A stretch of 64,000 nt of DNA from JANJTB01 sp032027125 (GTDB lineage: Bacteria; Bacteroidota; Ignavibacteria; Kapaibacteriales; UBA2268): contig JAVSMQ010000001.1 in assembly GCA_032027125.1 (NCBI GenBank), positions 3,920,060-3,984,059 of the forward strand, given 5' to 3'. The first letter of the stretch is position 1. Each line of letters begins with the position of its first letter. Positions 36,816 through 45,775 of this stretch are shown piece after piece. The translations under genes were made by a program, and so were the position numbers. The notes under the pieces are model-generated. The model had not been told where the DNA came from and made no database searches. It worked only from the letters and a program-made list of their open reading frames with translations.

Positions 36816-38261
36816 ATGAAAAAGATTTGTTTCAAAATCACTATTTTGTTTATAACAATTAATATCTTAAAATCACAGGAACAGCCAATTTTTAATTGGG
36901 AAGAAATAAATAGTTTTGACCAATACAGATTTGTTGAAATTAAGGAGTTAAAATTCGATTCCGGTTCATATCTGATTACATTATCAGGTCAACATTTAAC
37001 TAAAGGATCATTAAAAAATCCCGGAAGGATGGAATTTGACATCGATGGAAAATTAACTGACAAAATGGGTAAATCAATGCTTTCAGATAATCCTGTCAGT
37101 TTAAGTAATAAAACTGCAGATAGATATAAGTTCTATTCTGACCCGAAGCAATTTTCACAAATATTAAATCTAAATTTTAACGGTGATTCAGTTGAAGTTC
37201 AGAAATCAGAACTCGTTAATGGATTTGCCACAACCTGTTCGGTACCAATTTTATCCGGCGATACTATAATACAATGTTTTCGGAAATTTGACTCGGATAA
37301 ATGGTATTATTATTTTTTTGACTGGGAATTGAAAACAAATAAAATAATTGAATTTGATTCATTTATTTCAGAAGATACAATAGCTACATATTTACTTTCC
37401 CAGATATATAATCCTGCTGAGAATGAAATTATTCATTTAGTTGGCGGACCACAATCGAACATAGAAGGTGTATTCCCATATTCTTATGTGATGAAATATG
37501 ACCTTCAGGGTAAACAATTATGGAAAACCAAAATTTCTTTGGAAAATAATCAAAAAATGGAAGTTAAAAGTGTTTTAAAAAATACCAATAATAATTATAT
37601 AGTAGTATGTATGCCAGTAACAGGTGAAAAGAAAGAGCTGTTATTTATTGAAATTAACAGTAATGGAGAAATTGTATCTAAGAAGTATGCTGAGAAAGGA
37701 TTGGGTACGAAATTCTCGACAACTTTTCATGAAAATGTAAATAAATTCAGTAATAATAGGATAATTGTTTTTGGTTACAGAGATATTAATCCTGAAACAC
37801 TTACTTTTATAAACTTTCTTTATATTTATAATTCTGCCGGGGAAACAATCAGAAAACTTGAATGGGAAGGAAAACCTTATTATCCGTATAACCGTCCTTA
37901 TATTCAGAAAATATTAGAAAGTCCTGATGGTAATTTAATAGTTGCAGGTGCATTATCCGATTCTCTATTTATAGGAGAAATTAATTTAACGACAGTTTCT
38001 GTAAATGAAAAATTCCATAATCAATCCAAAATAACAATTTCCCCAAATCCTGCTACTGATTTCATTGCAATCCAAATTTCGGAAGGTTTTGAAATTTCGG
38101 ATGGATATAAAGTACAGATATTTGATATACTCGGAATTGAGGTTATGTCAGAGGAGATTCATCCGATTACTCAAAGTCATCGGATGAATATAGAGAGATT
38201 GCCCGCCGGAGTATATTACATCAAAATTGGGTCTAAGGAAGAAAAGTTTGTGAAGATGTAG
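36816..38261 (+). CDS. T9SS-sorted secreted protein, paralogue of the preceding gene
   Basis: Exported protein of 481 residues with a signal peptide (to about residue 20, ILKSQ), a beta-rich body with YDLQGKQLWKTKI and IEINSNGEIVSK segments like those of its neighbour, and a type A sorting domain from ISPNPATDF (about 407) to EEKFVKM. The 13-base gap and shared design indicate an operon with the gene at 35258. A hairpin follows the stop codon. Function unknown. Confidence 0.82.
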   Translation: MKKICFKITILFITINILKSQEQPIFNWEEINSFDQYRFVEIKELKFDSGSYLITLSGQHLTKGSLKNPGRMEFDIDGKLTDKMGKSMLSDNPVSLSNKTADRYKFYSDPKQFSQILNLNFNGDSVEVQKSELVNGFATTCSVPILSGDTIIQCFRKFDSDKWYYYFFDWELKTNKIIEFDSFISEDTIATYLLSQIYNPAENEIIHLVGGPQSNIEGVFPYSYVMKYDLQGKQLWKTKISLENNQKMEVKSVLKNTNNNYIVVCMPVTGEKKELLFIEINSNGEIVSKKYAEKGLGTKFSTTFHENVNKFSNNRIIVFGYRDINPETLTFINFLYIYNSAGETIRKLEWEGKPYYPYNRPYIQKILESPDGNLIVAGALSDSLFIGEINLTTVSVNEKFHNQSKITISPNPATDFIAIQISEGFEISDGYKVQIFDILGIEVMSEEIHPITQSHRMNIERLPAGVYYIKIGSKEEKFVKM

Positions 38262-38266
38262 AAAAG

Positions 38267-38290
38267 CAAAGGCGGGAAATCCCGCCTTTG
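38267..38290 (+). terminator. Hairpin after the T9SS cluster
   Basis: CAAAGGCGGG (38267-38276) pairs perfectly with CCCGCCTTTG (38281-38290) around AAAT. The following TTATAATT is only partly T-rich. It lies 5 bases after the stop codon. Confidence 0.75.
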
Positions 38291-38302
38291 TTATAATTAA
38301 AT

Positions 38303-38363
38303 CATGGACTCTTCATTCCGTTCTCAGAGAGACAAACAATGCGGTTTTATTATAAAAATAATA
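38303..38363. repeat. Second copy of the CATGGACTCTTC element
   Basis: The sequence CATGGACTCTTC, then CTCAGAGAGACAAA and GGTTTTATT, matches 31835-31891 in order and spacing. The central bases differ: here the CGCAAG core is replaced by ATTCCGTT, so the hairpin partner is lost. Confidence 0.6.
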
Positions 38364-38438
38364 GAATTTTTCAACCCCCCTTAACCGAGTATTGAAAATC
38401 AGATTAAGAGGAGTTCTATCAAATCAAAACTAAAATAG

Positions 38439-38771
38439 TTATCCCTTACAGCATTTAGGAAGACGTTTGTAAGCACGGGCATCTCTTTTGACTTCGTCGG
38501 CATCATAGCCTGCTTTGGATATAGCAGTTCGTAAATCATCAACTGTCAGTTTTTCAGTTACATATTCAACAGTCGCAATTTTAGTTTCAACATTAAGAAC
38601 TGCAGTTTTGACACCATCAACTTTATTTAATGCTTTCTCAATTGTTTCTTTGCAATGTTCGCAGATTGCAGATGTTTTAATTTCAACTTTAGCAATGCTC
38701 TCTTCAGCATTGATGCATACTATACTGCCCAGAAACAAGGTCAGTAATACTACAAAAAATATTTTTTTCAT
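38439..38771 (-). CDS. Exported heavy-metal-associated (HMA) domain protein
   Basis: MerP-like metal-binding protein of 110 residues. Signal peptide to about residue 22, then an HMA ferredoxin-like fold with the metal motif CEHC (Cys37, Cys40; the family form is CxxC) and GYDADEV near the end. Two adjacent cysteines (KCCKG) close the protein and could add a second site. It lies 25 bases downstream of the TonB receptor gene and likely carries the ion (copper or mercury class) that the receptor or its partner handles. Confidence 0.9.
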   Translation of the reverse strand: MKKIFFVVLLTLFLGSIVCINAEESIAKVEIKTSAICEHCKETIEKALNKVDGVKTAVLNVETKIATVEYVTEKLTVDDLRTAISKAGYDADEVKRDARAYKRLPKCCKG

Positions 38772-38796
38772 TATAATAACTCCAAATTTTGATAAA

Positions 38797-41061
38797 TTAA
38801 TTAATATTATATCTTACACCAAGATATATTTTTCTTCCGATTACCGGACCCCAAATCATTGAACTGTCGAAATAATCTCCAAACGGGTCGTTTGCTGCAA
38901 TCAATGGATTAGATTGAACAAAATCAAATATATTTTCAGCACCCAGATAAATTTCAAATCCTTCAATTCTCTTGACAATATTTCCGTGAAGCATAAAAAA
39001 TGAATCGAATTTATCATGCATTCTGTATTCAACCGGATTATTATGTGTATTTGGTATTCTGCCGCCGCCGTTGTACTCGACTGTCACGTCAAAAGACCAT
39101 GATTGATTTGAAGTGCTGAGTGCAGCGTTGAGAAATCCTTTGTGAAAACTCTGAAACGGTTTGTCCAGAAGTTCACCGTTGGTTGTCATCTTCACTTCGT
39201 TAAATCTGTAAGCTGTTGATATTATTAAATTCTGCGTTATTTCAGCTATGAAATCAACCTGCAGACTATTTGAATACGACTTGCCGTCGAGATTGTAAAA
39301 ATATATTGACTGACTGTTTCTGTCCATATCCACAATAAGCTGGTTGTCAAACTGAGTATGGAAAAAGTCCGTATTGAATGTAAAATACATGCCGGCAAAA
39401 TCAAATTCCTTAGTAAATGAAGCGCCGTAAGTATTTGCTTCTTCACGTAAAATATCTTCAAGCATTATTATTTCCCGTGAACTTGCCAAAACAAAGGAAT
39501 TTTCTGCAATTGCATAAGGTGTTCGTGAGCCTCTGCCTGCTGAAAGTCTTAATGTGAACAAATCGTCGGGGCTGTATTTTGCATGGAATCGGGGTGTGAT
39601 AAATGTTCCGTAAACATTATGATAATCAGCCCTTATACCTCCTGTAAACACTAAATTTTTTAAACCAAGAAATGAATATTCGGCAAAAATTCCAGGAATA
39701 TATTCATTTACAGCAGCATTTGTTCCATTTAATGTATGGAAATAATTGTCATACTGAAAACTGACACCTGATGTGATTTTATGCCATTTAACAGGTTCCT
39801 CATCCTCGCTCATATCTTCACCTTCCTGATGTTGATGTTCAGTTGAATGCCCCTGTAAACTGGTAGCAAATAAAAAGTTGGCATAAAAAGAATTTTGCTG
39901 TGCATCAAAATTGTTCAAACCATAGAATGATTTTTGATTATGATGTGTAAAACTCAATATGGTTCCTATGCTCGTATTACTTTCAGGATTAATTACAAAA
40001 CCGTTCTTGGTAAACACATTAAATCTTGTTGTTTTTATATCCATACCGTAAAAGTCACGGTTGTTATCAAAAATATATTCTTTCTGTCCGGCTTTTCTGT
40101 CTTCATAAATAAAGTTTGCTGCCGTAACAGATTCCATACTTTCGCCGACAAAATTCCAGCGGTTCATTACGTTGAATTGTGAAACCTCCGGGTGGTCAAT
40201 GAAATTATCGTTATTAAGGTCGTGATACAATTGCTGTGTGCTTCCATGAACAAACATCATTGTGCTGAGTTCTTTATTGACATCAAAACTTCCATACGAA
40301 TTTGCTTCAAACCTGCCTAAATGGTCTCCATAGAAATTGAAATGTGTAGGGTCATGATTTTCAGGCTTCTTGTAATCAATGTTTATTTGTCCGGTGATTG
40401 ACTCGAATCCATTTACTACTGATGAAGTACCTTTTGATATTGCAATTGACTCCATCCACGGACCGGGTACGTATCCAAGACCAAAAGAAGTTGCAAGACC
40501 TCGCATTGAAGGTACATTCTCAGTCTGAAGCTGAGTATAAGTACCTTTTAAACCGAGAAGTTTAATCTGCCTTGCTCCGGACATGGCATCTGAATATTCT
40601 ACCTCAGCCGCAGCATTTGTGACAAAACTCTCAGCAAGATTACAGCATGCTGCTTTCTGAAGACCGCGGGATGTTATCATTGTGGAATTGACAACAGATG
40701 ATGTTGAAATCAATGCCTGCGGGGCTTCTGCTGTTACTCTGACTTCATCAGTTGTAAGACTTTGTTTCAAACTTATTTCCAAAGTTTCCTCACCGGCGGA
40801 AACTGTTATTGTGTCAGTTTTATAACCTACAAAACTAATTACAAGCTTGTCTGAGTTTGGAACTCTCTGAATTGAAAATTCACCTTTCTTATCAGTTAAT
40901 ACACCCTTTTGTGTACCCATCCAAACAACACTGCTCTTAGCCAGAGGTGCTTTGTTGTCATTTTCGTCCAATCCAAATACCTTGCCATGAACACTTCCCT
41001 GAGCTAAAGATACATAGTATGAACTTACTAACAATAATATAAATACAAATATTTTTTTCAC
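38797..41061 (-). CDS. TonB-dependent outer-membrane receptor, probably metal-linked
   Basis: Outer-membrane receptor of 754 residues. Signal peptide (to about 20), a carboxypeptidase-regulatory-like beta sandwich (about 22-105, GKVFGLDENDN, GTQKGVLTDKKGEF), a plug domain (about 115-230, with KLLGLKGTYTQL) and a 22-strand barrel to the C-terminal aromatic YNIN end. An extracellular loop around residues 395-420 is rich in His, Glu and Asp (HSTEHQHQEGED). The neighbours are an HMA protein and an HYC_CC_PP protein, which points to uptake or sensing of copper or another thiophilic metal. The substrate itself is inference. Confidence 0.9.
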   Translation of the reverse strand: MKKIFVFILLLVSSYYVSLAQGSVHGKVFGLDENDNKAPLAKSSVVWMGTQKGVLTDKKGEFSIQRVPNSDKLVISFVGYKTDTITVSAGEETLEISLKQSLTTDEVRVTAEAPQALISTSSVVNSTMITSRGLQKAACCNLAESFVTNAAAEVEYSDAMSGARQIKLLGLKGTYTQLQTENVPSMRGLATSFGLGYVPGPWMESIAISKGTSSVVNGFESITGQINIDYKKPENHDPTHFNFYGDHLGRFEANSYGSFDVNKELSTMMFVHGSTQQLYHDLNNDNFIDHPEVSQFNVMNRWNFVGESMESVTAANFIYEDRKAGQKEYIFDNNRDFYGMDIKTTRFNVFTKNGFVINPESNTSIGTILSFTHHNQKSFYGLNNFDAQQNSFYANFLFATSLQGHSTEHQHQEGEDMSEDEEPVKWHKITSGVSFQYDNYFHTLNGTNAAVNEYIPGIFAEYSFLGLKNLVFTGGIRADYHNVYGTFITPRFHAKYSPDDLFTLRLSAGRGSRTPYAIAENSFVLASSREIIMLEDILREEANTYGASFTKEFDFAGMYFTFNTDFFHTQFDNQLIVDMDRNSQSIYFYNLDGKSYSNSLQVDFIAEITQNLIISTAYRFNEVKMTTNGELLDKPFQSFHKGFLNAALSTSNQSWSFDVTVEYNGGGRIPNTHNNPVEYRMHDKFDSFFMLHGNIVKRIEGFEIYLGAENIFDFVQSNPLIAANDPFGDYFDSSMIWGPVIGRKIYLGVRYNIN

Positions 41062-41196
41062 TTTAATACCTTTTAATAAAATTTTAATTAAATATAAAAG
41101 AAAACTATCTATCGGTAAATGATTTTATAAAATCGAAAACACTTCATTTTCTGAATTTTATAATGCAAAAATCATCAGATACCGAATAGAGCGGTA

Positions 41197-41715
41197 TTAG
41201 AGTGTGTTGTGGTCGGTGTCTCTGTTATCAGAGCGATGTAAAATGTGTATTAATTCCAGAATAATATCACGTGGCATTTTTTGAAGAGTTTTAGCTTGAT
41301 TCAGTTCACATTTATATTCATCAAATCTGAGCTTTGCTGAAATAAAACCTGATATCTGTGAAACTACATTCGCATTATACAAATAATTCACAATTGAACT
41401 GACAAATGACTCGTTCAGACTTATGAGGAATACCTCGTTCTGGCAGCAGTCTAACTCTTTAAATGCAACATTTTTATTATCAGGAACAACAATCTGCTCA
41501 CTGCTGCAATTATTGGATTCAACGGTTTCTTCGTGACAGCATGAAGCTGTTTCAACTGGTTCAGCTTCACATGCACATTCAGCCTTTTCAATCACTTTCA
41601 TTATACGCTCTCCGGTTATACCGCAGGTATGATACTGCAATGGTAAACCCATGACTGCAAACATAACCGATACAATCATTGAGAAAGAGACAATATTTAA
41701 AAGTAGCTTCTTCAT
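41197..41715 (-). CDS. HYC_CC_PP-type exported metal-responsive protein
   Basis: Protein of 172 residues with an N-terminal membrane or signal segment, YHTCG (about 28-32), Cys-rich center (CACEAE, CCHEE, DCCQNE) and a long C-terminal part. This is the pattern of the Bacteroidota HYC_CC_PP family, which occurs beside TonB receptors and HMA proteins. The family is thought to bind metals, but its biochemistry is not established. It is the first gene of the three-gene minus-strand operon, 135 bases ahead of the receptor. Confidence 0.75.
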   Translation of the reverse strand: MKKLLLNIVSFSMIVSVMFAVMGLPLQYHTCGITGERIMKVIEKAECACEAEPVETASCCHEETVESNNCSSEQIVVPDNKNVAFKELDCCQNEVFLISLNESFVSSIVNYLYNANVVSQISGFISAKLRFDEYKCELNQAKTLQKMPRDIILELIHILHRSDNRDTDHNTL

Positions 41716-41882
41716 ATATGTAAAAATACGAATATATTACCAATTTATTTCAAAATTTTAACCAAAATCATTTAGATTAACAGAATGTAGCTTTTTGAAG
41801 ATAGATAAATTATTCGTATTTTTGGATAATTAAATATTATGAGTGTCTTGATATTATTTCAAAGCTAAGAAATATTGCGTTA

Positions 41883-42422
41883 TTGATTATATTCTCCATT
41901 CTTTTGACCTCGTCAGGTGTTAAAAAGGTTAATCTGAATGGATTTGATAAAAATTTAGAATTTGAATTAGTTGACCTTGTTCAATATGTAAAATTAGTAA
42001 CTTTATCTAATTTTCTCAATCCCAAAATCAATATAAATGAATATGTATTGGAATTGGATAATGAATCTATGACTTTTGCTACCGGTTCAATCTATATTGT
42101 TTATAAGCAGCATAATACTTTGAGAGTGGCTCAGATGTCACAACCCTGCATAACACGTTCCGGTGAAATTCTTATTCCCTGGAATGCATTCATTACAGCA
42201 TTACAGGGAATAGACCTTGTTAATTTCGATTATAATGCCGGTAAATTAATTCTGAAAACCAATATTTTCCAACTAAATGAAGCTGGAAAATCAGAAGAAA
42301 TTATAGTTATGCCGCCCCATAGACAGGATTCATCAACAGGCAATACTTATCAAAGAATTCCTGTAAAAGATTCAATAGAAAAACCCAAAAAGTATGTAAT
42401 TCCTAAGTTGTTGGTAAAGTAA
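41883..42422 (+). CDS. Exported protein with copper-amine-oxidase-N-like stalk domain
   Basis: About 179 residues from the TTG at 41883. After a hydrophobic segment (LLIIFSILLTSSG) the sequence VDLVQYVKL, YVLELDNESMTFATGSIYIVY and ILIPWNAFITALQ resembles the stalk domain found at the N-terminus of cell-wall amidases. No amidase domain follows; the protein ends in a Pro/Lys-rich tail. The start is unclear: reading upstream in frame gives ISKLRNIA, a good positive n-region with only ATT codons, while the ATG at 41839 is one base out of frame. It may be a truncated amidase gene or a small wall-binding protein. Confidence 0.55.
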   Translation: MIIFSILLTSSGVKKVNLNGFDKNLEFELVDLVQYVKLVTLSNFLNPKININEYVLELDNESMTFATGSIYIVYKQHNTLRVAQMSQPCITRSGEILIPWNAFITALQGIDLVNFDYNAGKLILKTNIFQLNEAGKSEEIIVMPPHRQDSSTGNTYQRIPVKDSIEKPKKYVIPKLLVK

Positions 42423-42454
42423 GTCAGTTTACAAATGGTTTCTTGTTATTCTAT

Positions 42455-42658
42455 TTACACATCCGGGTTATATGCTTTCGATATATCTATAATACGCAGT
42501 TCGGCTTTGGTGAGAAATTCCTTACATTCGGCTGTCAGTTTCATTCCTTCCTCATAAATATTCAGCAGTTCCTCAAGTGGAAGGTCGCCTGAATCAAGAA
42601 TGTCAATAATTTCTTCAATCCGCTTTATTTTATTTTCAAAGTCAATACTCTTTTTCAT
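42455..42658 (-). CDS. xseB: Exodeoxyribonuclease VII small subunit
   Basis: 67 residues, all alpha-helical, with the family pattern IEEIIDILDSGDLPLEELL and a C-terminal half EGMKLTAECKEFLTKAE. It assembles with XseA into exonuclease VII, which degrades single-stranded DNA in repair. The ATG overlaps the stop of xseA by four bases, so the two are translationally coupled. Confidence 0.92.
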   Translation of the reverse strand: MKKSIDFENKIKRIEEIIDILDSGDLPLEELLNIYEEGMKLTAECKEFLTKAELRIIDISKAYNPDV

Positions 42659-43854
42659 ATCCGATTTTCCTTTATAATTTTTACGTTTGTTTTTTCAATT
42701 TTTCTGATAATTTCAATCTCGTCATAGTCCTGAAGTGTCTGATTTTTGTCAATATATTTTCCGTCGTGCATCAGAGCCGCAAATCCTTTATTAAAAGGGG
42801 AGAGCGGGTGCAGCGATTTCAGATGCGACTCTAATCTCCTGATTGACTGGTTCAATTTCACATTTTCCGATTTTATCCGGCTGCTCATTTGTATTTCAGA
42901 TGTGTCAACAAATTGATGATACTGATTCAAAGTATCCGAAACCCTCCGTGTTGCTAATCTTGCGAAACGGTCAATCACACTCGTCTTGTATTGACTGACT
43001 CTCAGACCGATATTTCTAATCAATCTGAGTTCCGAATCTTCAAGAAAATTATCCAAATCATCAATTGTAATCGGACTTGATAATTCTGCGGCTGCTGTTG
43101 GTGTTGGTGATCTCAAATCGGCAACAAAATCGGCAATGGTAAAATCAGTTTCGTGTCCGACCGCTGAAATAATCGGTTTGCTGCAATCGAATATAGCTTT
43201 TGCTACCATTTCGGTATTGTACGACCACAAATCCTCAATCGAACCGCCGCCGCGACCGATAATAATGATTTCAGCCGGAGTTTTTTCCAAATCTTTAATT
43301 GCTCTGACTATATCTTCGGCAGAACCTTCTCCCTGAACGAGTGTAGGACGGAAATATACAGTTGTAAACGGCAGACGCCTCTTAAGTGTGCTGACCATAT
43401 CCTGAACTGCGGCACCTGTTGGCGAAGTAGATATACCGATACTAAACGGCAGTTTCGGCAATGCTTTTTTGCGGTTTGCATCAAAATATCCTTCAGTCAT
43501 AAGTTTGGCTTTTAGAGCTTCGTATGCGAGATAGAGGTCACCTTCGCCCAGAGGACGCAAATCGGAACAGTCAAGCTGGTAATTTCCCTGCGGCGGATAT
43601 ACTGTCAGACTACCTTTTGCGATAACCTGCATTCCGTCACGCGGCTGAAAACTCAGATATTTACCGCGCCACATAACACATTTAATCTGTGCTTTATCAT
43701 CTTTTAAAGTAAAATATCTGTGACCCGACGAATGGTGTTTGAAATTTGAAATCTCACCCTGGACATCTATTCCTACAAAATCACTTTCAAGTACCGACCT
43801 GATGCGATTAGTAAGAGCTGATACCGAAATTGCGGGATTTATGTTATATTGCAT
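42655..43854 (-). CDS. xseA: Exodeoxyribonuclease VII large subunit
   Basis: Catalytic subunit of exonuclease VII, 399 residues. N-terminal OB fold (about 1-105: VQGEISNFKHHSSGHRYFTLKD in two parts), then the catalytic core with SPTGAAVQDM, IIIGRGGGSIEDLWSYN and AVGHETDFTIADFVADLR, and a coiled-coil C-terminus that binds XseB. It is slightly short compared with the 450-residue E. coli protein, because the coiled coil is reduced. It is followed directly by xseB. Confidence 0.95.
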   Translation of the reverse strand: MQYNINPAISVSALTNRIRSVLESDFVGIDVQGEISNFKHHSSGHRYFTLKDDKAQIKCVMWRGKYLSFQPRDGMQVIAKGSLTVYPPQGNYQLDCSDLRPLGEGDLYLAYEALKAKLMTEGYFDANRKKALPKLPFSIGISTSPTGAAVQDMVSTLKRRLPFTTVYFRPTLVQGEGSAEDIVRAIKDLEKTPAEIIIIGRGGGSIEDLWSYNTEMVAKAIFDCSKPIISAVGHETDFTIADFVADLRSPTPTAAAELSSPITIDDLDNFLEDSELRLIRNIGLRVSQYKTSVIDRFARLATRRVSDTLNQYHQFVDTSEIQMSSRIKSENVKLNQSIRRLESHLKSLHPLSPFNKGFAALMHDGKYIDKNQTLQDYDEIEIIRKIEKTNVKIIKENRI

Positions 43855-43890
43855 AATTTTTAGAATTACAAAACGAAATTTGTATTAACG

Positions 43891-44778
43891 ATGATGCAAG
43901 CGAAAAATTCAAAGAAATCTTATTTTTATGCCGGATTGACTGTTCTTTTTTGGTCAACTGTCGCAACTGCTTTCAAATTCGGGCTTTCCCACCTGAGTCC
44001 GGCAAATTTACTTTTCTATTCATCACTTACATCATTAATCTTTTTTGCAGTACTTCTTCTATTCTCAAATAAAAGAAAAAGTTCCCTTTTTAGTTTGCCG
44101 AATCTATTGAAATCCGCTTTATTCGGTTTTCTGAATCCATTTCTTTACTATCTGATTTTGTTTGAAGCATATAAATTACTTCCTGCACAAATCGCACAGC
44201 CGCTAAATTATACATGGGTTATCGTGGTAACAATCCTTATGGCTGTTTTTATGAATCAGAAATTGCAACTCACCGGAATAATCGGTCTGCTCATAAGTTT
44301 TGGCGGTGTGATTGTGCTGTCATCGCAAGGCAGCATTCCCGGTCTCGGCGAAATCAATATTTTCGGTGTAGTTTTGGCAATATCAAGCTCGCTGTTCTGG
44401 GGTATTTACTGGCTGCTTAATGTACGTGATAAGCGGGATGATGTGCATAAATTATTCCTGAATTTCCTTTTCGGCACAATATTTATTTTTATATACTGCC
44501 TGTTTACGGAAGGAATAACAATATCATTTGAAGGAATTACAGCCGGAATATATATCGGATTATTTGAAATGGGCATTACATTTTTTGTATGGCTCAAAGC
44601 GCTCCAGTATGCCGAAAACACTGCAAAAACCGGTAATATAATTTATCTCTCGCCATTTTTGTCACTTGTATTCATTGCCTTAATTCTTGGAGAACCAATC
44701 AGTATTTTATCAATAGCCGGTTTATGTCTTATAGTATTGGGTATATTGCTGCCGAAAATATTGAAAAAGAGTGATTAG
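43891..44778 (+). CDS. EamA/DMT-family transporter
   Basis: Integral membrane protein of 295 residues with ten predicted hydrophobic segments in two EamA repeats (about 8-140 and 152-290). Typical features are SPANLLFYSSL, LPAQIAQPLNYTW in the first repeat and ISPFLSLVFIALILGEP-like sequence in the second. Drug/metabolite exporters of this family move amino acids, nucleotides or small metabolites. The substrate is unknown. It is divergent from xseA, with no operon partner. Confidence 0.88.
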   Translation: MMQAKNSKKSYFYAGLTVLFWSTVATAFKFGLSHLSPANLLFYSSLTSLIFFAVLLLFSNKRKSSLFSLPNLLKSALFGFLNPFLYYLILFEAYKLLPAQIAQPLNYTWVIVVTILMAVFMNQKLQLTGIIGLLISFGGVIVLSSQGSIPGLGEINIFGVVLAISSSLFWGIYWLLNVRDKRDDVHKLFLNFLFGTIFIFIYCLFTEGITISFEGITAGIYIGLFEMGITFFVWLKALQYAENTAKTGNIIYLSPFLSLVFIALILGEPISILSIAGLCLIVLGILLPKILKKSD

Positions 44779-45086
44779 TTTTGAGTTACATTACACTTTG
44801 GAGATTTCTTTTTGGGACATTTAAAAAAAAACGTCTTGGTTGTAGTTTTTCGAGATTTAGTTTGAGTAAAACTTTTGTGAGTTTAAATAGGGATTGTTAC
44901 ATTTAATTCTGAAACATAATGTAAACCCCAAACTTTCGGATATTTACATTTAGTATGATTATTAAATATTTTGAATATACCGAAATTTGAAAATATATTA
45001 TGTTACAAATTTTGTTTAACTTTAATTTAAAATTATTACTTTTGAAAATTATAAAAGTTGATGAAAATTAGCCCAAAATATTTATT
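44779..45086. other. AT-rich spacer before the BrnTA pair
   Basis: No gene or clear hairpin. TACTTTTG at 45037-45044 fits the TAnnTTTG -7 element of Bacteroidota and lies 43 bases before the brnT ATG. A TTTG is found at 45011-45014, but the spacing of 22 is longer than the ideal 19. Confidence 0.35.
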
Positions 45087-45386
45087 ATGAAAAATGGAAA
45101 ATTAAAATTTGACTGGGATGATGTAAAAGCAAAGATTAATCTTGAAAAACATAATGTTTCTTTTGAAGAAGCAATGACTGTTTGGAATGATGAATTTGCT
45201 GCATTCCTGCATGACCCTGCTCATTCCGATTCAGAAGATAGATTCTTGATGATTGGTTTTTCATCTAAAAACAATTTATTATTTGTTTCGTTTACAGAAA
45301 GCGATGATAAAATCAGATTAATTAGTTCACGAAAAGCAACAAAAAATGAAAGAAAAAGACATGAAGAAAGCTATAAAAAATATTGA
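45087..45386 (+). CDS. brnT: BrnT-family toxin
   Basis: RelE-fold ribonuclease toxin of a type II system, 99 residues. The signature FDWDDVKAKINLEKHNVSFEEA at the start (here split: FDWDDVKAKINL and EKHNVSFEEA), then HDPAHSDSEDRFLMIG, LLFVSFTESDD and IRLISSRKATKNERKRHEE follow the family from end to end. The toxin comes first and the antitoxin overlaps its 3' end, the usual BrnTA order. Confidence 0.9.
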   Translation: MKNGKLKFDWDDVKAKINLEKHNVSFEEAMTVWNDEFAAFLHDPAHSDSEDRFLMIGFSSKNNLLFVSFTESDDKIRLISSRKATKNERKRHEESYKKY

Positions 45387-45585
45387 ACCGTTGAAAGACG
45401 ATTTACTTCCTGAATATGAAATTGATTATTCAAAAGTAAAACGTAATCCATATTATCGTAAAAACCGGACTTTTATTGAAATTGATGAAGATGTTGCTAA
45501 AATATTCCAAACTTCTGCAAACATCAATAAAGTATTAAAAGCTATTGCAAATTCTATTCCCTCAAAAAAAGTAGTTGTTTTATAA
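45346..45585 (+). CDS. brnA: BrnA-like antitoxin
   Basis: 79 residues from ATG 45346, or 74 from the ATG at 45361, overlapping the toxin gene by 41 or 26 bases. After DYSKVKRNPYYRK comes a short ribbon-helix-helix-like region (FIEIDEDVAKIFQ, INKVLKAIANSI), matching the COG3514/BrnA type. It should neutralise BrnT and repress the operon from the promoter region upstream of 45087. Confidence 0.75.
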   Translation: MKEKDMKKAIKNIEPLKDDLLPEYEIDYSKVKRNPYYRKNRTFIEIDEDVAKIFQTSANINKVLKAIANSIPSKKVVVL

Positions 45586-45775
45586 TCGATTATAAATGAT
45601 TATATATTATTCCATAAGAATTCATTTACGATTAATCTAAAAGAAGGCAATCTTCCGATGGATGAATGTTTTGTATAGTTCAATATTAACTTCCCCACAA
45701 TTTACAATAATTAAAATTTTAAATAGTTACTTTAAAAGTTTTATTTTGTTATTAATAAATTTTGGGATATTTTAT

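Noticed and set aside
45662..45775. N-terminal extension of MenA
   Set aside because: The extra 38 residues are not part of the family, the codons are AT-rich spacer-like, and the ATG at 45776 has a ribosome site.
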